A stretch of DNA of 31,333 nucleotides from Bacteroidia bacterium (GCA_016209245.1 JACQWN010000233.1:1-31333), one strand, 5' to 3'. Positions 15,685-24,692 are shown, numbered from the stretch's first letter. Program-made: numbers and translations. The notes: generated from the sequence alone by a model not told the origin.

Positions 15685-16049
15685 GATTTCTTGTAGATGA
15701 ATGTACAGGACCAATAGTTGCTGAATGGTTAGGAAGTTTATGTCATGATGTATTTTCTGTTTATGACAAAGCGCCTGGGTTAGATGACGAAAACATTATC
15801 ACAAAAGCAAATCTTGAGAACTATATTTTAATAACCAATGATAAAAATTTTGGAGAACTTGTATTTCGAATGAGAAAACCGCATAAAGGTATAATCCTTA
15901 TGCGATTAAAAGACGAGCAACCTAAAAATAAAATTGCTGTAATAGAAAAACTATTAAAATTATATTCTGATAAGCTTTCTAATAATTTTATTGTTGTAAC
16001 TGAAAATACTGTGCGAATAGCAGAAAAAGGTATAATTAATCAGAAGTGA
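15681..16049 (+). CDS. DUF5615 PIN-like toxin
   Basis: This 122-residue protein has the Mut7-C/DUF5615 pattern. It opens with MRFLVDECTG (acidic D6, E7), then LGSLCHDVFSVYD, and a central ILITNDKNFGELVF with the conserved T-N-D-K-D/N-F-G segment, followed by GIILMRL. This is a small PIN-like fold and is predicted to be an RNase toxin neutralised by the overlapping DUF433 partner. The acidic metal-binding positions seem preserved, so it may be active. It ends 17 bp before the sigma-factor gene, so read-through into the sigma/anti-sigma genes is possible. Confidence 0.87.
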   Translation: MRFLVDECTGPIVAEWLGSLCHDVFSVYDKAPGLDDENIITKANLENYILITNDKNFGELVFRMRKPHKGIILMRLKDEQPKNKIAVIEKLLKLYSDKLSNNFIVVTENTVRIAEKGIINQK

Positions 16050-16066
16050 AAACATAATAAACAAAA

Positions 16067-16600
16067 TTGACCTTAAAGATTGAAAATACTCCAGAAATTC
16101 TCGATAAGAAATCCTTTGAAGAATTGTTCAAAACTTATTTTTCGCAATTAGTCTATTTTGCCAAAGGATATATTTCCGACCTCGATACTTCTAAAGAGAT
16201 TGTTCATGATGTGTTTATTAACCTTTGGAATAAAAGGGATACAATTGACCTGAATAAACAAGTCAAATCATATCTTTTTACATCGGTGCATAACCGTTGT
16301 CTGAATTATATCAGGGATAATAAAAAATTTAACCACAATGTTATGGAATTTGAAAGAATAAACCCTGACCATAACTGGGATGAATCTGATAAAGTAGTAG
16401 AATCGGAAATTGAGGCTAAAATTTATATGATACTTGAAACTTTGCCTGAAAAGTGCAAAGAAATATTCATGCTAAGCAGATTTGAGAATTTGAAATATGC
16501 TGAAATAGCGGAAAAGCTTGATATCTCTGTAAAAACTGTCGAAACACAGATGTCGAAAGCACTTAAGATTTTCAGAGAAAATCTTAAAGAATATTTATAA
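16067..16600 (+). CDS. ECF RNA polymerase sigma-70 factor (Bacteroides type)
   Basis: This 177-residue sigma factor has region 2 at about 18-80 (FKTYFSQLVYFAKGYI, then KEIVHDVFINLWNKRDTI) and region 4 at about 120-172 (LPEKCKEIFMLSRFENLKY, AEIAEKLDISVKTVETQMSKA helix-turn-helix). The open frame starts just after a TAA at 16058, and the only usable initiator is TTG at 16067, giving a normal family N-terminus. An FecR-type anti-sigma gene follows after 43 bp, then a TonB receptor with an STN domain. This is the classic cell-surface signalling arrangement, in which substrate binding at the receptor releases the sigma factor to activate the uptake genes. Confidence 0.93.
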   Translation: MTLKIENTPEILDKKSFEELFKTYFSQLVYFAKGYISDLDTSKEIVHDVFINLWNKRDTIDLNKQVKSYLFTSVHNRCLNYIRDNKKFNHNVMEFERINPDHNWDESDKVVESEIEAKIYMILETLPEKCKEIFMLSRFENLKYAEIAEKLDISVKTVETQMSKALKIFRENLKEYL

Positions 16601-16643
16601 GGGTAAATCCGTATTTATGTGTATTATGTTCGAATAAAAGATT

Positions 16644-17657
16644 ATGGAAAACAATCAACAAAATATTGATTATATACTGCTTCTCACGAAATACCTTGAT
16701 AATGAGGCGACAAAAGAAGAGCAATCCCTGCTTGAATTTTGGAAACAAGCAAATCCTTCAAATGATGCTCTTTTCAAGGAATATCAGAAAATATATTCTA
16801 AAATTGCTGGTATAAATCCTGAAAATCAGATTGATATTAATGCGGAATGGGGAAAGCTTTCATCAAAAATTACTTTTGAAGATTCAAAAATTATTGAATT
16901 AGCGCCTCGAAGAAATCAATTGATATGGGCTATACTTAAAGTTGCTGCAGTAATTATTCTTTTATCTCTTACAACTGTTGGAGTTTATCTTTTTACAAAC
17001 AAGGGTGGAAATATGCAATTCAGTACAGGAAATGAAATCGCAGAAACAACATTACCAGATGGAACAAAAGTTACATTAAATAAATATTCTTCAATTCAAT
17101 TCTCTAAGCAGTTTAATGAGAAAACAAGAAATGTCACACAGACAGGAGATGCCTTTTTCGATGTTACTTCTGATAAATCAAAGCCATTTCAAATTAAAGC
17201 CGGTGAGATAATTATTGAAGTATTAGGAACCTCGTTTTATATTGATGCCGGGCAGGAAAATGAAAAGATTGAGGTTATAGTCAAAACCGGAAATGTTGCA
17301 GTTTATCAGCAAAATGATACAACAAAGAAAATTATGCTTGTTTCTGGAAATAAAGGTACATTTTTGAAAAATACCGGAGAATTATTAAAATCGCTGAACG
17401 ACGATATAAATTACCTGGCATGGAAAACAAGGGAGCTGATATTCAACAACACTCCGTTATATATAATAATTGAAACACTCAACAGGACATATAAATCGGA
17501 AATCATTATAAAAAGTGAGAATATTAAGAATTGTCGTATGACAGGCCCTTACTTAAATAAAACACTTGATTATATCCTCGAAAACCTGAAAGCAGGGATG
17601 GACCTTAAAATCGAGAAGAAAGGCGCTACAATAGAAATATACGGTGACGGTTGTTGA
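16644..17657 (+). CDS. FecR-family anti-sigma factor
   Basis: This 337-residue inner-membrane regulator has a cytoplasmic N-terminal part (residues 1-92, with LTKYLDNEATKEEQSLLEFW, as in the sigma-binding DUF4880-like region). One membrane helix lies at about 93-117 (IWAILKVAAVIILLSLTTV). The periplasmic FecR domain follows (TLPDGTKVTLNKYSSIQF, GDAFFDVTSDKSKPFQI, VLGTSF, VKTGNVAV). A C-terminal DUF4974-like segment (LIFNNTPLYIIIETLNRTYK) completes it. The receptor STN domain is expected to contact the periplasmic part and signal to the sigma factor. All expected parts are present. A strong hairpin separates it from the receptor gene. Confidence 0.92.
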   Translation: MENNQQNIDYILLLTKYLDNEATKEEQSLLEFWKQANPSNDALFKEYQKIYSKIAGINPENQIDINAEWGKLSSKITFEDSKIIELAPRRNQLIWAILKVAAVIILLSLTTVGVYLFTNKGGNMQFSTGNEIAETTLPDGTKVTLNKYSSIQFSKQFNEKTRNVTQTGDAFFDVTSDKSKPFQIKAGEIIIEVLGTSFYIDAGQENEKIEVIVKTGNVAVYQQNDTTKKIMLVSGNKGTFLKNTGELLKSLNDDINYLAWKTRELIFNNTPLYIIIETLNRTYKSEIIIKSENIKNCRMTGPYLNKTLDYILENLKAGMDLKIEKKGATIEIYGDGC

Positions 17658-17668
17658 TTTAATATTCG

Positions 17669-17703
17669 TTTGAGATAAGTTTGCTTTACAAACTTATCTC
17701 AAA
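17669..17703 (+). terminator. Perfect 14-bp hairpin between fecR and the TonB receptor (terminator or attenuator)
   Basis: TTTGAGATAAGTTT (17669-17682) pairs perfectly with AAACTTATCTCAAA (17690-17703) around a 7-nt loop, followed by a T-rich TTTATTTATAAATTT. It could lower read-through from sigma/anti-sigma into the receptor. A TAAATTTG at 17712-17719 fits a -7 element only 4 nt before the receptor ATG, which would give a leaderless or nearly leaderless transcript. Confidence 0.6.
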
Positions 17704-17723
17704 TTTATTTATAAATTTGCCTG

Positions 17724-20357
17724 ATGATAAGTTTCAGGCGACATATCTTTTCTTTATTTACAATTTCTTTATTTACCCTTCACCTTGCGTCTGCACAGGA
17801 GAATCTGTTAAACAAGCTGATTTCGGTTTCATTGAAAGAAAAGCCATTACCTGAGGTGTTAGATGTTATCAGCAAGTCAGCCGGTATTTATTTTACATAT
17901 AGCAATGAAAGAATACCTGTTGATAGTCTTGTGACAATTGAAATTGATAATATGCCTCTTTACTTTGTTTTTAATGAATTGTTTAGCAAAAGAGGAATTG
18001 ATTATTTGGTTATAGAAGACCATGTGATTTTAAATTTGGCTTTACCAAAAGAAAGCTCAAAACCAAAATATTCTGTCAGCGGGTTTATCAAAGATATAAA
18101 AACGGGTGAAGCTCTTGGCGGTGCGACGATTATATGTAATGAAACAAAAGAGGGGACATGCTCAAATGTTTATGGTTTTTATTCATTGACATTACCGGAA
18201 GGAATCCATGAAATTGAATTTTCTTTTTTAGGGTACAAAAAAATAAACATTAAAGTTGATTTGCACAATAATCAGCGGATTAATCTTGACATGGAAGCGG
18301 ATATGTCGTTGTTGCAGGAAGTAGTCATTACTGCAAATGTTAATGTCAGTATTGAGAATGTACAGATGAGCAATATTAATATCACTATATTAGAAGTACA
18401 AAAGCTACCCGGCTTTCTCGGGGAAATTGACCTGATTAAATCGTTGCAGGCGATGCCCGGAATTACTAGTTGCGGCGATGGTTCAGTATTTTATTATATC
18501 AGGGGTGGCAATAAAGATCAGAATTTGATATTGGTTGACGAAGCCCCTATATACAATCCCGCCCATGTGTTAGGTATTTATTCGATTTTTATTGCGGATG
18601 CTGTAAAAGAAATGAAGATATATAAAGGTGATATTCCTGCGAACCGCGGCGGCAGGTTGTCGTCGCTGCTCGAAGTTACAACAAAAGACGGGAATATGAA
18701 AAACCTTGGTGTCTCCGGAAAATTAGGATTAATAGCAAGTAATCTATCAGTTGAAGGTCCTGTTGTTAAAGACAGATGTTCATTTTTTGCTTCAGCCCGT
18801 CGTTCTCATCTGGAATGGATTTTCAAACCTTCATACCCTGATTTGCAGGTGTACTTTTATGATTTGAATTCAAAAATTAATTATCGGCTCAACGATAAAA
18901 CCAGAATTTTTCTTAGCGGTTATATCGGAAATGATTATCTCGGAAATCATGCACCGGGTCAAGCTCCTTTTGGACTTGGATGGAATAATTACGCTTCATC
19001 GCTTCGTCTGAACAGGGTCTTTAACGACCGGCTCTTTTCGAATACAACCATAACAGCCAGCAGATATGAATATAATCTGGAGACATCAAGCCAGCGGAAT
19101 GAATATTGGACAACTTCCATAATCAATCTCGGCTTAAAGTCCAATTTTACATATTATTTGAATCCTAAAAATACGATGTATTTTGGCATTGATGTCAGCC
19201 AGCATTATTTTAATCCGGGGAATATTGACACTCAAGATTCCACTGTCAGGATGTACATTCCGCTTGTTTCCGAAGGTTCGGCAAGGGAAATATGTATTTT
19301 TGCAAGTAACGAGCAAAAAATCAGTAAAAAATTATCTGTCAGATATGGCCTTCGTATTCCGGTTTGGCAAAATTTAGGTCCCGGAACTGTTTATCTTTTT
19401 GATGAAAGTCATGCTGTTCACGATACTTTAATATTTTCAGACAATAAGCCATATCATACATATATCAATTTTGAACCTCGCCTGAGCTTAAGCTATTCAT
19501 TAAATTCCCAGTCATCTGTTAAAGCGGGTTATAATCGTACGAGTCAAAATCTTCATTTACTCTCAAATTCAACCAGCCCGTTTACTTCTCTCGAAGTCTG
19601 GCTGCCAAGCGGATTAAATATTAAACCGCAGATAGCCAACCAATGCGCTCTTGGATATTACAGGATACTAAAAAAATTCGGTATAGAAATTACTACAGAA
19701 ATTTTTTACAGGTATTTACGTAATCAAATTGATTACAAAGACCATGCAAAAATGTTATTAAATCCTTTTATTGAAGGAGAGCTGCGGTTTGGAAATGTCT
19801 GGGCTTATGGTGCCGATGTTATGATTTATAAATCAGTGGGTAAGCTTAGCGGATGGCTCGGATATACTTATTCCCGCGCTTTTGCAAGGACCAAAGAAGT
19901 CAATGGCGGTCTGACATATCCTGCTTTCAGCGATAGACCTAATGATATAACTATTGCAATTTCATATCAATACAAAAGATTGCGTTTTTCATCCAATTGG
20001 ATCTATGTTACAGGCGCTCCGGTTACTACTCCTACAAGCTTCTATTATTATCAGGGTCATTCTTTACCTTATTATGCTAAAAAGAACAACGACCGCCTGC
20101 CTCCTTATCACCGGCTAGATGTTGCAGTAAACTGGGAAATAAATAAACCCGAAAAAAGATTCCAGCATAATCTTACTGTTGCAATTTATAATGTCTATGC
20201 AAGAAAAAATCCAATTTCAGTAAATTTCAATAAAATCGCTTCTGAAAATGGTCGTTATGTAATTCCTGTTGACCTGAATAGTTATCCTGAATATATTACA
20301 ACTCGTATTTTTGTCACAAATATTGTTCCTTCAATCAGCTATAATTTTAAATTTTGA
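17724..20357 (+). CDS. FecA-type TonB-dependent outer-membrane receptor with STN signalling domain
   Basis: This 877-residue protein has a signal peptide of about 24 residues (SLFTLHLASA before QEN). The secretin/TonB N-terminal (STN) domain spans about 27-105 (ISVSLKEKPLPEVLDVISKS, YSNERIPVDS). A carboxypeptidase-regulatory-like beta-sandwich lies at about 115-190 (VSGFIKDIKTGEALGGATI). The plug spans about 215-330 (QAMPGITSCGDGSVFYYIRGGNKDQNLILVDEAPIYNPAHVLG), followed by a 22-strand-type barrel to the C-terminal aromatic SYNFKF. The STN domain and the sigma/FecR genes upstream make it a trans-envelope signalling receptor. The cargo is unknown. Such receptors are commonly followed by a DUF4249 lipoprotein gene; here that gene comes about 1 kb later, beyond a HEPN/MNT pair. 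Confidence 0.92.
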   Translation: MISFRRHIFSLFTISLFTLHLASAQENLLNKLISVSLKEKPLPEVLDVISKSAGIYFTYSNERIPVDSLVTIEIDNMPLYFVFNELFSKRGIDYLVIEDHVILNLALPKESSKPKYSVSGFIKDIKTGEALGGATIICNETKEGTCSNVYGFYSLTLPEGIHEIEFSFLGYKKINIKVDLHNNQRINLDMEADMSLLQEVVITANVNVSIENVQMSNINITILEVQKLPGFLGEIDLIKSLQAMPGITSCGDGSVFYYIRGGNKDQNLILVDEAPIYNPAHVLGIYSIFIADAVKEMKIYKGDIPANRGGRLSSLLEVTTKDGNMKNLGVSGKLGLIASNLSVEGPVVKDRCSFFASARRSHLEWIFKPSYPDLQVYFYDLNSKINYRLNDKTRIFLSGYIGNDYLGNHAPGQAPFGLGWNNYASSLRLNRVFNDRLFSNTTITASRYEYNLETSSQRNEYWTTSIINLGLKSNFTYYLNPKNTMYFGIDVSQHYFNPGNIDTQDSTVRMYIPLVSEGSAREICIFASNEQKISKKLSVRYGLRIPVWQNLGPGTVYLFDESHAVHDTLIFSDNKPYHTYINFEPRLSLSYSLNSQSSVKAGYNRTSQNLHLLSNSTSPFTSLEVWLPSGLNIKPQIANQCALGYYRILKKFGIEITTEIFYRYLRNQIDYKDHAKMLLNPFIEGELRFGNVWAYGADVMIYKSVGKLSGWLGYTYSRAFARTKEVNGGLTYPAFSDRPNDITIAISYQYKRLRFSSNWIYVTGAPVTTPTSFYYYQGHSLPYYAKKNNDRLPPYHRLDVAVNWEINKPEKRFQHNLTVAIYNVYARKNPISVNFNKIASENGRYVIPVDLNSYPEYITTRIFVTNIVPSISYNFKF

Positions 20358-20426
20358 TGAAAATTTGTTTATTGTCACTAAATATTAATTTTGTTTATGG
20401 TGTTAAGGCATATTCATAAAAAATGC

Positions 20427-20459
20427 TTGTAGTAATTTATTAAAAAATAATTATCTTTG
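20427..20459 (+). promoter_or_regulatory. Putative Bacteroidota promoter for the HEPN/MNT pair
   Basis: TATCTTTG (20452-20459) matches TAnnTTTG. The nearest TTG is 20427-20429, 22 nt upstream, slightly long. The start codon follows 48 nt later. A private promoter suits a module that arrived independently of the receptor operon. Confidence 0.5.
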
Positions 20460-20507
20460 TAAATAACTTTGGAATTGGAGATTAAGAAATAAATGAATTG
20501 ATGTACT

Positions 20508-20915
20508 ATGGATGAAAGTAAAATAAATGTTAATACAATAATTAAATCCTGGGAGATTTCTTCACAGGAGAATTTTGATACAATGATTGATATGTATAAT
20601 TCAAAGCGATATAATTGGGCTTTGTTTCTTGGTCATTTATGTTTAGAAAAATTACTTAAAGCATATTATGTAAAAGTACATCAAAATCATTCTCCCTATT
20701 CTCACAGTTTATTGCATTTGGCAAAATTGACAAATATGGAATTAACTGATGAACAGAAGACAGATTTTGCGACTATAACTACTTTTAATATTAATGCACG
20801 GTATGATGATTATAAACAAAGTTTTTTTGTTAAATGTACTAAGGAGTTTTCAGATAAATGGGTAGAAATAATTAAAAAACATAGACTATGGATGCTAGAA
20901 TTGATAAAATCTTAA
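20508..20915 (+). CDS. HEPN domain protein (partner of MNT nucleotidyltransferase)
   Basis: This 135-residue all-helical protein matches the HEPN family (PF05168-like): SAKRYNWALF-type helix (here NSKRYNWALFLGHLCLEKLLKAYYV at about 26-50), HSPYSHSLLHLAKL, and an N-x-x-A-R-Y-x-D-Y motif (NINARYDDYKQSF). The gene overlaps a minimal nucleotidyltransferase gene by 28 bp, the usual HEPN/MNT organisation (HepT/MntA, type VII-like toxin-antitoxin). The R-x4-6-H ribonuclease motif of active HepT toxins is not visible. This copy may belong to a HEPN branch without RNase activity or work differently. The pair interrupts a receptor/DUF4249 neighbourhood. Confidence 0.88.
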   Translation: MDESKINVNTIIKSWEISSQENFDTMIDMYNSKRYNWALFLGHLCLEKLLKAYYVKVHQNHSPYSHSLLHLAKLTNMELTDEQKTDFATITTFNINARYDDYKQSFFVKCTKEFSDKWVEIIKKHRLWMLELIKS

Positions 20916-21205
20916 AAGAATATATTGAGGTTTTATTAAAAAAACAAATAAGTATTGAAAAAGCCTACCTTTTTGGTTCATATGCTAATAATACATGGAA
21001 TGCAGATAGCGATATTGATATTGCTATTATTTATAAATTTCCAATAAAAATTGACAGGTTTGATTTTCAGGTTCAGCTTTTAACTATGGCAAGTGATATT
21101 GATACCAGAATAGAACCGCACCCTATATTACTATCCGATTTTAATATAAATAATCCTTTTGCATATGAAATAATGAAAACAGGGATTGAAATAAAAATAA
21201 AATAA
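20888..21205 (+). CDS. Minimal nucleotidyltransferase (MNT, MntA-like)
   Basis: This 105-residue protein is a DNA polymerase-beta-like nucleotidyltransferase. The GS motif is in YLFGSYANNTWNADSDIDIAI (Gly30-Ser31, metal-binding Asp42 and Asp44), and the third acidic position probably lies in the ASDIDTRIEPHPI stretch (about 68-80). MntA-type enzymes AMPylate and neutralise the HEPN toxin (established for characterised pairs). The start overlaps the HEPN 3' end by 28 bp, so the two are translated as a coupled unit. Length and motifs look complete. Confidence 0.9.
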   Translation: MDARIDKILKEYIEVLLKKQISIEKAYLFGSYANNTWNADSDIDIAIIYKFPIKIDRFDFQVQLLTMASDIDTRIEPHPILLSDFNINNPFAYEIMKTGIEIKIK

Positions 21206-21219
21206 TGGAAAAGCTCTAA

Positions 21220-21336
21220 CATCAGTTTGCTATTATTGGCGGAAAAGAAGTATTTGGAAGTTCAATATTATTTGTAAAATTATTCTACGAGCGACCGGAA
21301 TGCAAATATTTTATCGTAAACGTCAGTAACCTATAG
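21220..21336 (+). other. Possible gene remnant after the HEPN/MNT pair
   Basis: A 37-codon stretch opens directly after a TAA and ends with TAG. It reads like protein (QFAIIGGKEVFGSS, then KLFYERPECKYFIV) but lacks a start codon. I do not recognise it. It may be the tail of a gene cut when the HEPN/MNT module entered, or chance. Confidence 0.25.
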
Positions 21337-21383
21337 CCGTTAGTGTTATTGAAAAAAATAAAAAATTTTTTATTCTTCAAAAA

Positions 21384-22199
21384 ATGAATTTCCGGAATTT
21401 ATTAGTAATTTTATTCTTATGTTTCTCCTGCGAGGAAGAAACTGAATGGCCTCTTGATAATACATATACCGACCTGATAGTTGTAGATGGTATGCTTACC
21501 AACGAAATTAAAGAACATGAAATAAAGCTCACAAGACCTGTTACAGTTCTTAACGGAACGCCAATACCCGTTTCGGGCGCTGATGTTACCATATCTGAAA
21601 ATGATACTATTTATGTTTTAAAGGAAAAACCATTAGGTTCGGGAATATATAAGACAGATAGTTTGATGGCAGTCGTTGGAAAAACTTACAGGTTGAAAAT
21701 AATCTTTGAGGGAATGATTTACGTTGCATCGGCATATATGATACCTGTTAATCCTTTTTCACTACTTCAATATGATACTGTTTCAGGAACAACTAATCAA
21801 TATAAAATTACTTATGTATGCGGTATATATGACCCAACCGACCCTGCTATGTATGAAGTGATCATTGATTGGTCTAATTTACCGGAATATGATTCTATTG
21901 ATGATAAATTTTGCAGAACCCGCTTATGGTATTATTCACTGTCAACTATAGATGTAAGCCAGATATTTCCCCCAGAAAAAGAAACAATAACTTTTCCAGT
22001 AGGAGCAACTATTACTGAAATGAAATATTCAATTACACCCGAACATGAAGAATATATCCGCAGTCTTCTTCTTGAAACGCAGTGGCATGGCGGTTATTTT
22101 GACGCAGTTCCTGCAAATATTAAAACTAACCTGAGTGAAGGAGCTATTGGTTTTTTTGCGGTTTGTACGGTTACTTCGTTAACTTTTTCCACCGAATGA
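21384..22199 (+). CDS. DUF4249 family outer-membrane lipoprotein
   Basis: This 271-residue protein has a lipoprotein signal (MNFRNLLVILFLCFSC, lipobox Cys16). The DUF4249 pattern follows: LIVVDGMLTNEIKEHEIKLTRP, PVSGADVTISENDTIY, KPLGSGIYKTDSLMAVVGKTYRLKI. The typical C-terminal ending is present (LSEGAIGFFAVCTV). DUF4249 proteins are usually encoded immediately after FecA/SusC-like receptors and are presumed surface partners in uptake, though their exact job is unproven. Here the receptor gene is about 1 kb upstream, split off by the HEPN/MNT pair. The upstream sequence shows no good TAnnTTTG, so it may depend on read-through. A strong terminator follows. Confidence 0.85.
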   Translation: MNFRNLLVILFLCFSCEEETEWPLDNTYTDLIVVDGMLTNEIKEHEIKLTRPVTVLNGTPIPVSGADVTISENDTIYVLKEKPLGSGIYKTDSLMAVVGKTYRLKIIFEGMIYVASAYMIPVNPFSLLQYDTVSGTTNQYKITYVCGIYDPTDPAMYEVIIDWSNLPEYDSIDDKFCRTRLWYYSLSTIDVSQIFPPEKETITFPVGATITEMKYSITPEHEEYIRSLLLETQWHGGYFDAVPANIKTNLSEGAIGFFAVCTVTSLTFSTE

Positions 22200-22207
22200 T
22201 ATATAAA

Positions 22208-22239
22208 AGAAAAAGCCTTGCATCAGCAAGGCTTTTTCT
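22208..22239. terminator. Bidirectional intrinsic terminator between DUF4249 and T9SS genes
   Basis: AGAAAAAGCCTTGC (22208-22221) and GCAAGGCTTTTTCT (22226-22239) form a perfect 14-bp stem with an ATCA loop. The A-rich left arm and T-rich right arm supply a U-tract in either direction. It lies between two convergent genes (stops at 22199 and 22244), so it should serve both. Confidence 0.92.
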
Positions 22240-22243
22240 TTGT

Positions 22244-24592
22244 TTATTGAATAATCAGTTTTCCTTCGCCAATAATGCTTTTATCGTTATATATTTTATA
22301 GAAATACAAACCTGCCGGGAGTGAACTGCGTTTTACGTCAAATGAATAAACTCTCTTTGAAATATCAGGATTAACTCTTTCACCTAAAGTATTATAAATT
22401 TCAAGATTCATATTATCAACAGGTTCACCTGTATCAACCTCAATGCTTGTACTTTGATGCATTGGATTTGGAAATATGTCTATATAATTATCTCCACTTA
22501 TATTTTTAGTTCCAACTAATAAATCGGATGTAATAGCTCTTATCATATAATCGCTTGTAGCTTGAGTCCAAGCGGTGCCGTCGCTAAAAAATGAACGCAT
22601 ATTTGTTCCTGCACTATCAGCAAGTAAATTACTTTGACCTGAAGGAACTGTAAAACCAATATAAAAATCACCTGACAGTCCGTCAACTCCATTAATAAGT
22701 CGAAGATCAACTCTTGTCATAGCCAAAGTATTAGCTGGTCCAGCTTCAGAGGCTATAGTGAAAGGTGTCATAATATCAGTGCCAGGTAAGCCGGCATCAT
22801 CATTCCATACATGAATTTCCATATCATCATTAGGTAATGAAGCATTATAATAATTTCTTATCAGTATAGTAACAAGATCAGTAGTATAAGTTCCTAATGA
22901 AATTTTAACGGCAACAAACGGATAACCTGTGCCTGTTAAGTTAACAGGAACATAACTATTTGGATTACCGCTATCATAAGATATATAATTTCCTTGAATA
23001 TATTCATAATTATCAGTTGTAGTAGTAAATGGGCCAAGAGGGGCATTATCTGTAGCTTCTATATAATATGAAACCCATGCGCCTGGTTCTTGTTCCGGTA
23101 TCGTAAACTCCCATATATCGTTACCAAGATTTATGCCTGAAACATTTACTGGAGCGCCTCCGTCAACACTATAATTGAATACTATTGAAGCAATATCTGA
23201 CTGATCAGAAATTTCCGCATTTACAACCATGTCATTATTGAGAAAACTTTCATAAAATAGGGGTATAGTATTATTGATAATTGAAGGACCAACGAGATCT
23301 GCATTTGCAGTTGTAACGGCTCTGAAATGGTAGTCGGTGCCGTCAAGAAAAGACCAGGCGGTGCCGTCGAAATAATATGAGCGATTGAAGACGCTTGGCT
23401 GTGTGATAGTAGTATTTGATACACCGGATGGTACAATAAATCCAATATAATAATCGCCATTAAGATTTGAAAGTTGAGCTGAATAAGGTCGCAGATCAAC
23501 AATTGTCATAGCGCTGGTATAAGTAAGTGAAGCAGCAGGAGTAATCATGAAAGGTGTAATAATATCGGCGCCGGGTAGTCCGCTACTATCAGCCCAAATA
23601 TGAAATTCTACATCGTCGTTTGGATGGTCAATATCGGTATAACCACGAATCAGGGCAGTAACCAACGTCGTGTTTCCAAGGGAAATCTTAACAGCGGCGC
23701 CATCAGCAACTGTACTTGCCGAAGCCGGACCAAAAGCGGAATAGAAATCTACTACTCCATTGTCCTGAATAATATGATTTCCTGCAACATATTCAAAAAC
23801 ATCGGTGGAATCTGAATTTGCATTTGGAGAATCGTCAGTAGCCACAATATAATATTGTACCCATGCTCCTTCTTCCTGAGTAGGAATATAAAAATAGTAA
23901 TTTGTTCCTGAAACTGAATCATAATTAATGGACAGTTCATTACCGCCATCTACATAATAATGAATAATTACATCGGTGGCACCGGAAACATCAATAACTT
24001 CCGCTGTTACAGGAAATGCTCCAAGCGTTCCTTCATAAAATTCAGGACCTTGATGTAAAATCAATGGAGGTGACATGTCTTCATTTGAAGTGATTATCTC
24101 GACATCATCAATGTACATGCCATCTAAGACATAGCCCACATCTGTAAAAAGCCGGAAACGGATTTTCACATTTGAATATCCGACATAACCGCCAAGGTCG
24201 TAAGTATATTGCGTCCATGTCAGGTTTTGACCGTCAAATGTAGCGACATTGTTAAATGACGTAAAATTATTTGTTGAAATTTCCACATACAGATAATCAA
24301 ATCCTGCTTCGATATTATATCTTCCCCAGAATGTAAGCGTGGCAGACAATGCCGAAGATAAGTCCACTCCGCTTGTCATGGTTGCGGATTTATTGATATT
24401 ATTGGCATAGTTACCTGTTGGGCTGTCAGTCAATGAATTAGTAGGTGAGTGTGACTGCGCAGTTGTTAAGCCCCATGGTGAAGTCAATGTCCAATTAGTT
24501 GTCCCCGATTCAAAATTATCAAAAAACACAGTTTGTGTGTATGAACCAAACAACCATAAAAATAACGCTGATAGTAAAGTAATTTTTTTCAT
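22244..24592 (-). CDS. Large secreted T9SS type A sorting-domain protein with jelly-roll and duplicated repeats
   Basis: The start at 24592 gives 782 residues with a classical signal peptide (MKKITLLSALFLWLFGSYTQ). A longer frame from 24652 begins on top of the -7 promoter element and is rejected. A MAM/laminin-G-like jelly roll follows at about 23-175 (DNFESGTTNWTLTSPWGLTT, LDGMYIDDVEI). Two copies of a roughly 250-residue unit come next. Both units carry a YYVDGG/YSVDGG strand and a GAWVQYYIVATD/GAWVSYYIEATD segment. Both also have an AVKISLG start, a D-D-V/M-E-x-H-x-W-x-D-x-x-G-L-P-G motif and a GDYYIGF/GDFYIGF strand. The C-terminal 80 residues are a T9SS sorting domain (IDIFPNPMHQSTSIEV, LPAGLYFYKIY). 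It is predicted to be exported and anchored on or released from the cell surface. No catalytic motif was recognised; an adhesive or carbohydrate-binding role is inference. Confidence 0.9.
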   Translation of the reverse strand: MKKITLLSALFLWLFGSYTQTVFFDNFESGTTNWTLTSPWGLTTAQSHSPTNSLTDSPTGNYANNINKSATMTSGVDLSSALSATLTFWGRYNIEAGFDYLYVEISTNNFTSFNNVATFDGQNLTWTQYTYDLGGYVGYSNVKIRFRLFTDVGYVLDGMYIDDVEIITSNEDMSPPLILHQGPEFYEGTLGAFPVTAEVIDVSGATDVIIHYYVDGGNELSINYDSVSGTNYYFYIPTQEEGAWVQYYIVATDDSPNANSDSTDVFEYVAGNHIIQDNGVVDFYSAFGPASASTVADGAAVKISLGNTTLVTALIRGYTDIDHPNDDVEFHIWADSSGLPGADIITPFMITPAASLTYTSAMTIVDLRPYSAQLSNLNGDYYIGFIVPSGVSNTTITQPSVFNRSYYFDGTAWSFLDGTDYHFRAVTTANADLVGPSIINNTIPLFYESFLNNDMVVNAEISDQSDIASIVFNYSVDGGAPVNVSGINLGNDIWEFTIPEQEPGAWVSYYIEATDNAPLGPFTTTTDNYEYIQGNYISYDSGNPNSYVPVNLTGTGYPFVAVKISLGTYTTDLVTILIRNYYNASLPNDDMEIHVWNDDAGLPGTDIMTPFTIASEAGPANTLAMTRVDLRLINGVDGLSGDFYIGFTVPSGQSNLLADSAGTNMRSFFSDGTAWTQATSDYMIRAITSDLLVGTKNISGDNYIDIFPNPMHQSTSIEVDTGEPVDNMNLEIYNTLGERVNPDISKRVYSFDVKRSSLPAGLYFYKIYNDKSIIGEGKLIIQ

Positions 24593-24649
24593 AGTAATTT
24601 GTTTTAATGTTAATAAATTGTATACCTGTTTATTAAATAAATGATTGTG

Positions 24650-24657
24650 CAAATATA
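24650..24657 (-). promoter_or_regulatory. -7 promoter element of the T9SS gene
   Basis: On the minus strand 24657-24650 reads TATATTTG, matching TAnnTTTG. It sits 57 nt upstream of the MKKITLL start, consistent with a leader of about 50 nt. This decides the start codon in favour of 24592. Confidence 0.6.
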
Positions 24658-24692
24658 AACTAAATATTTATAATTTGCTACTCATATTTACT

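Noticed and set aside
24593..24652. Upstream start (24652) for the T9SS protein
   Set aside because: It would begin on the -7 promoter element and put 20 non-signal residues before a canonical signal peptide starting at 24592.
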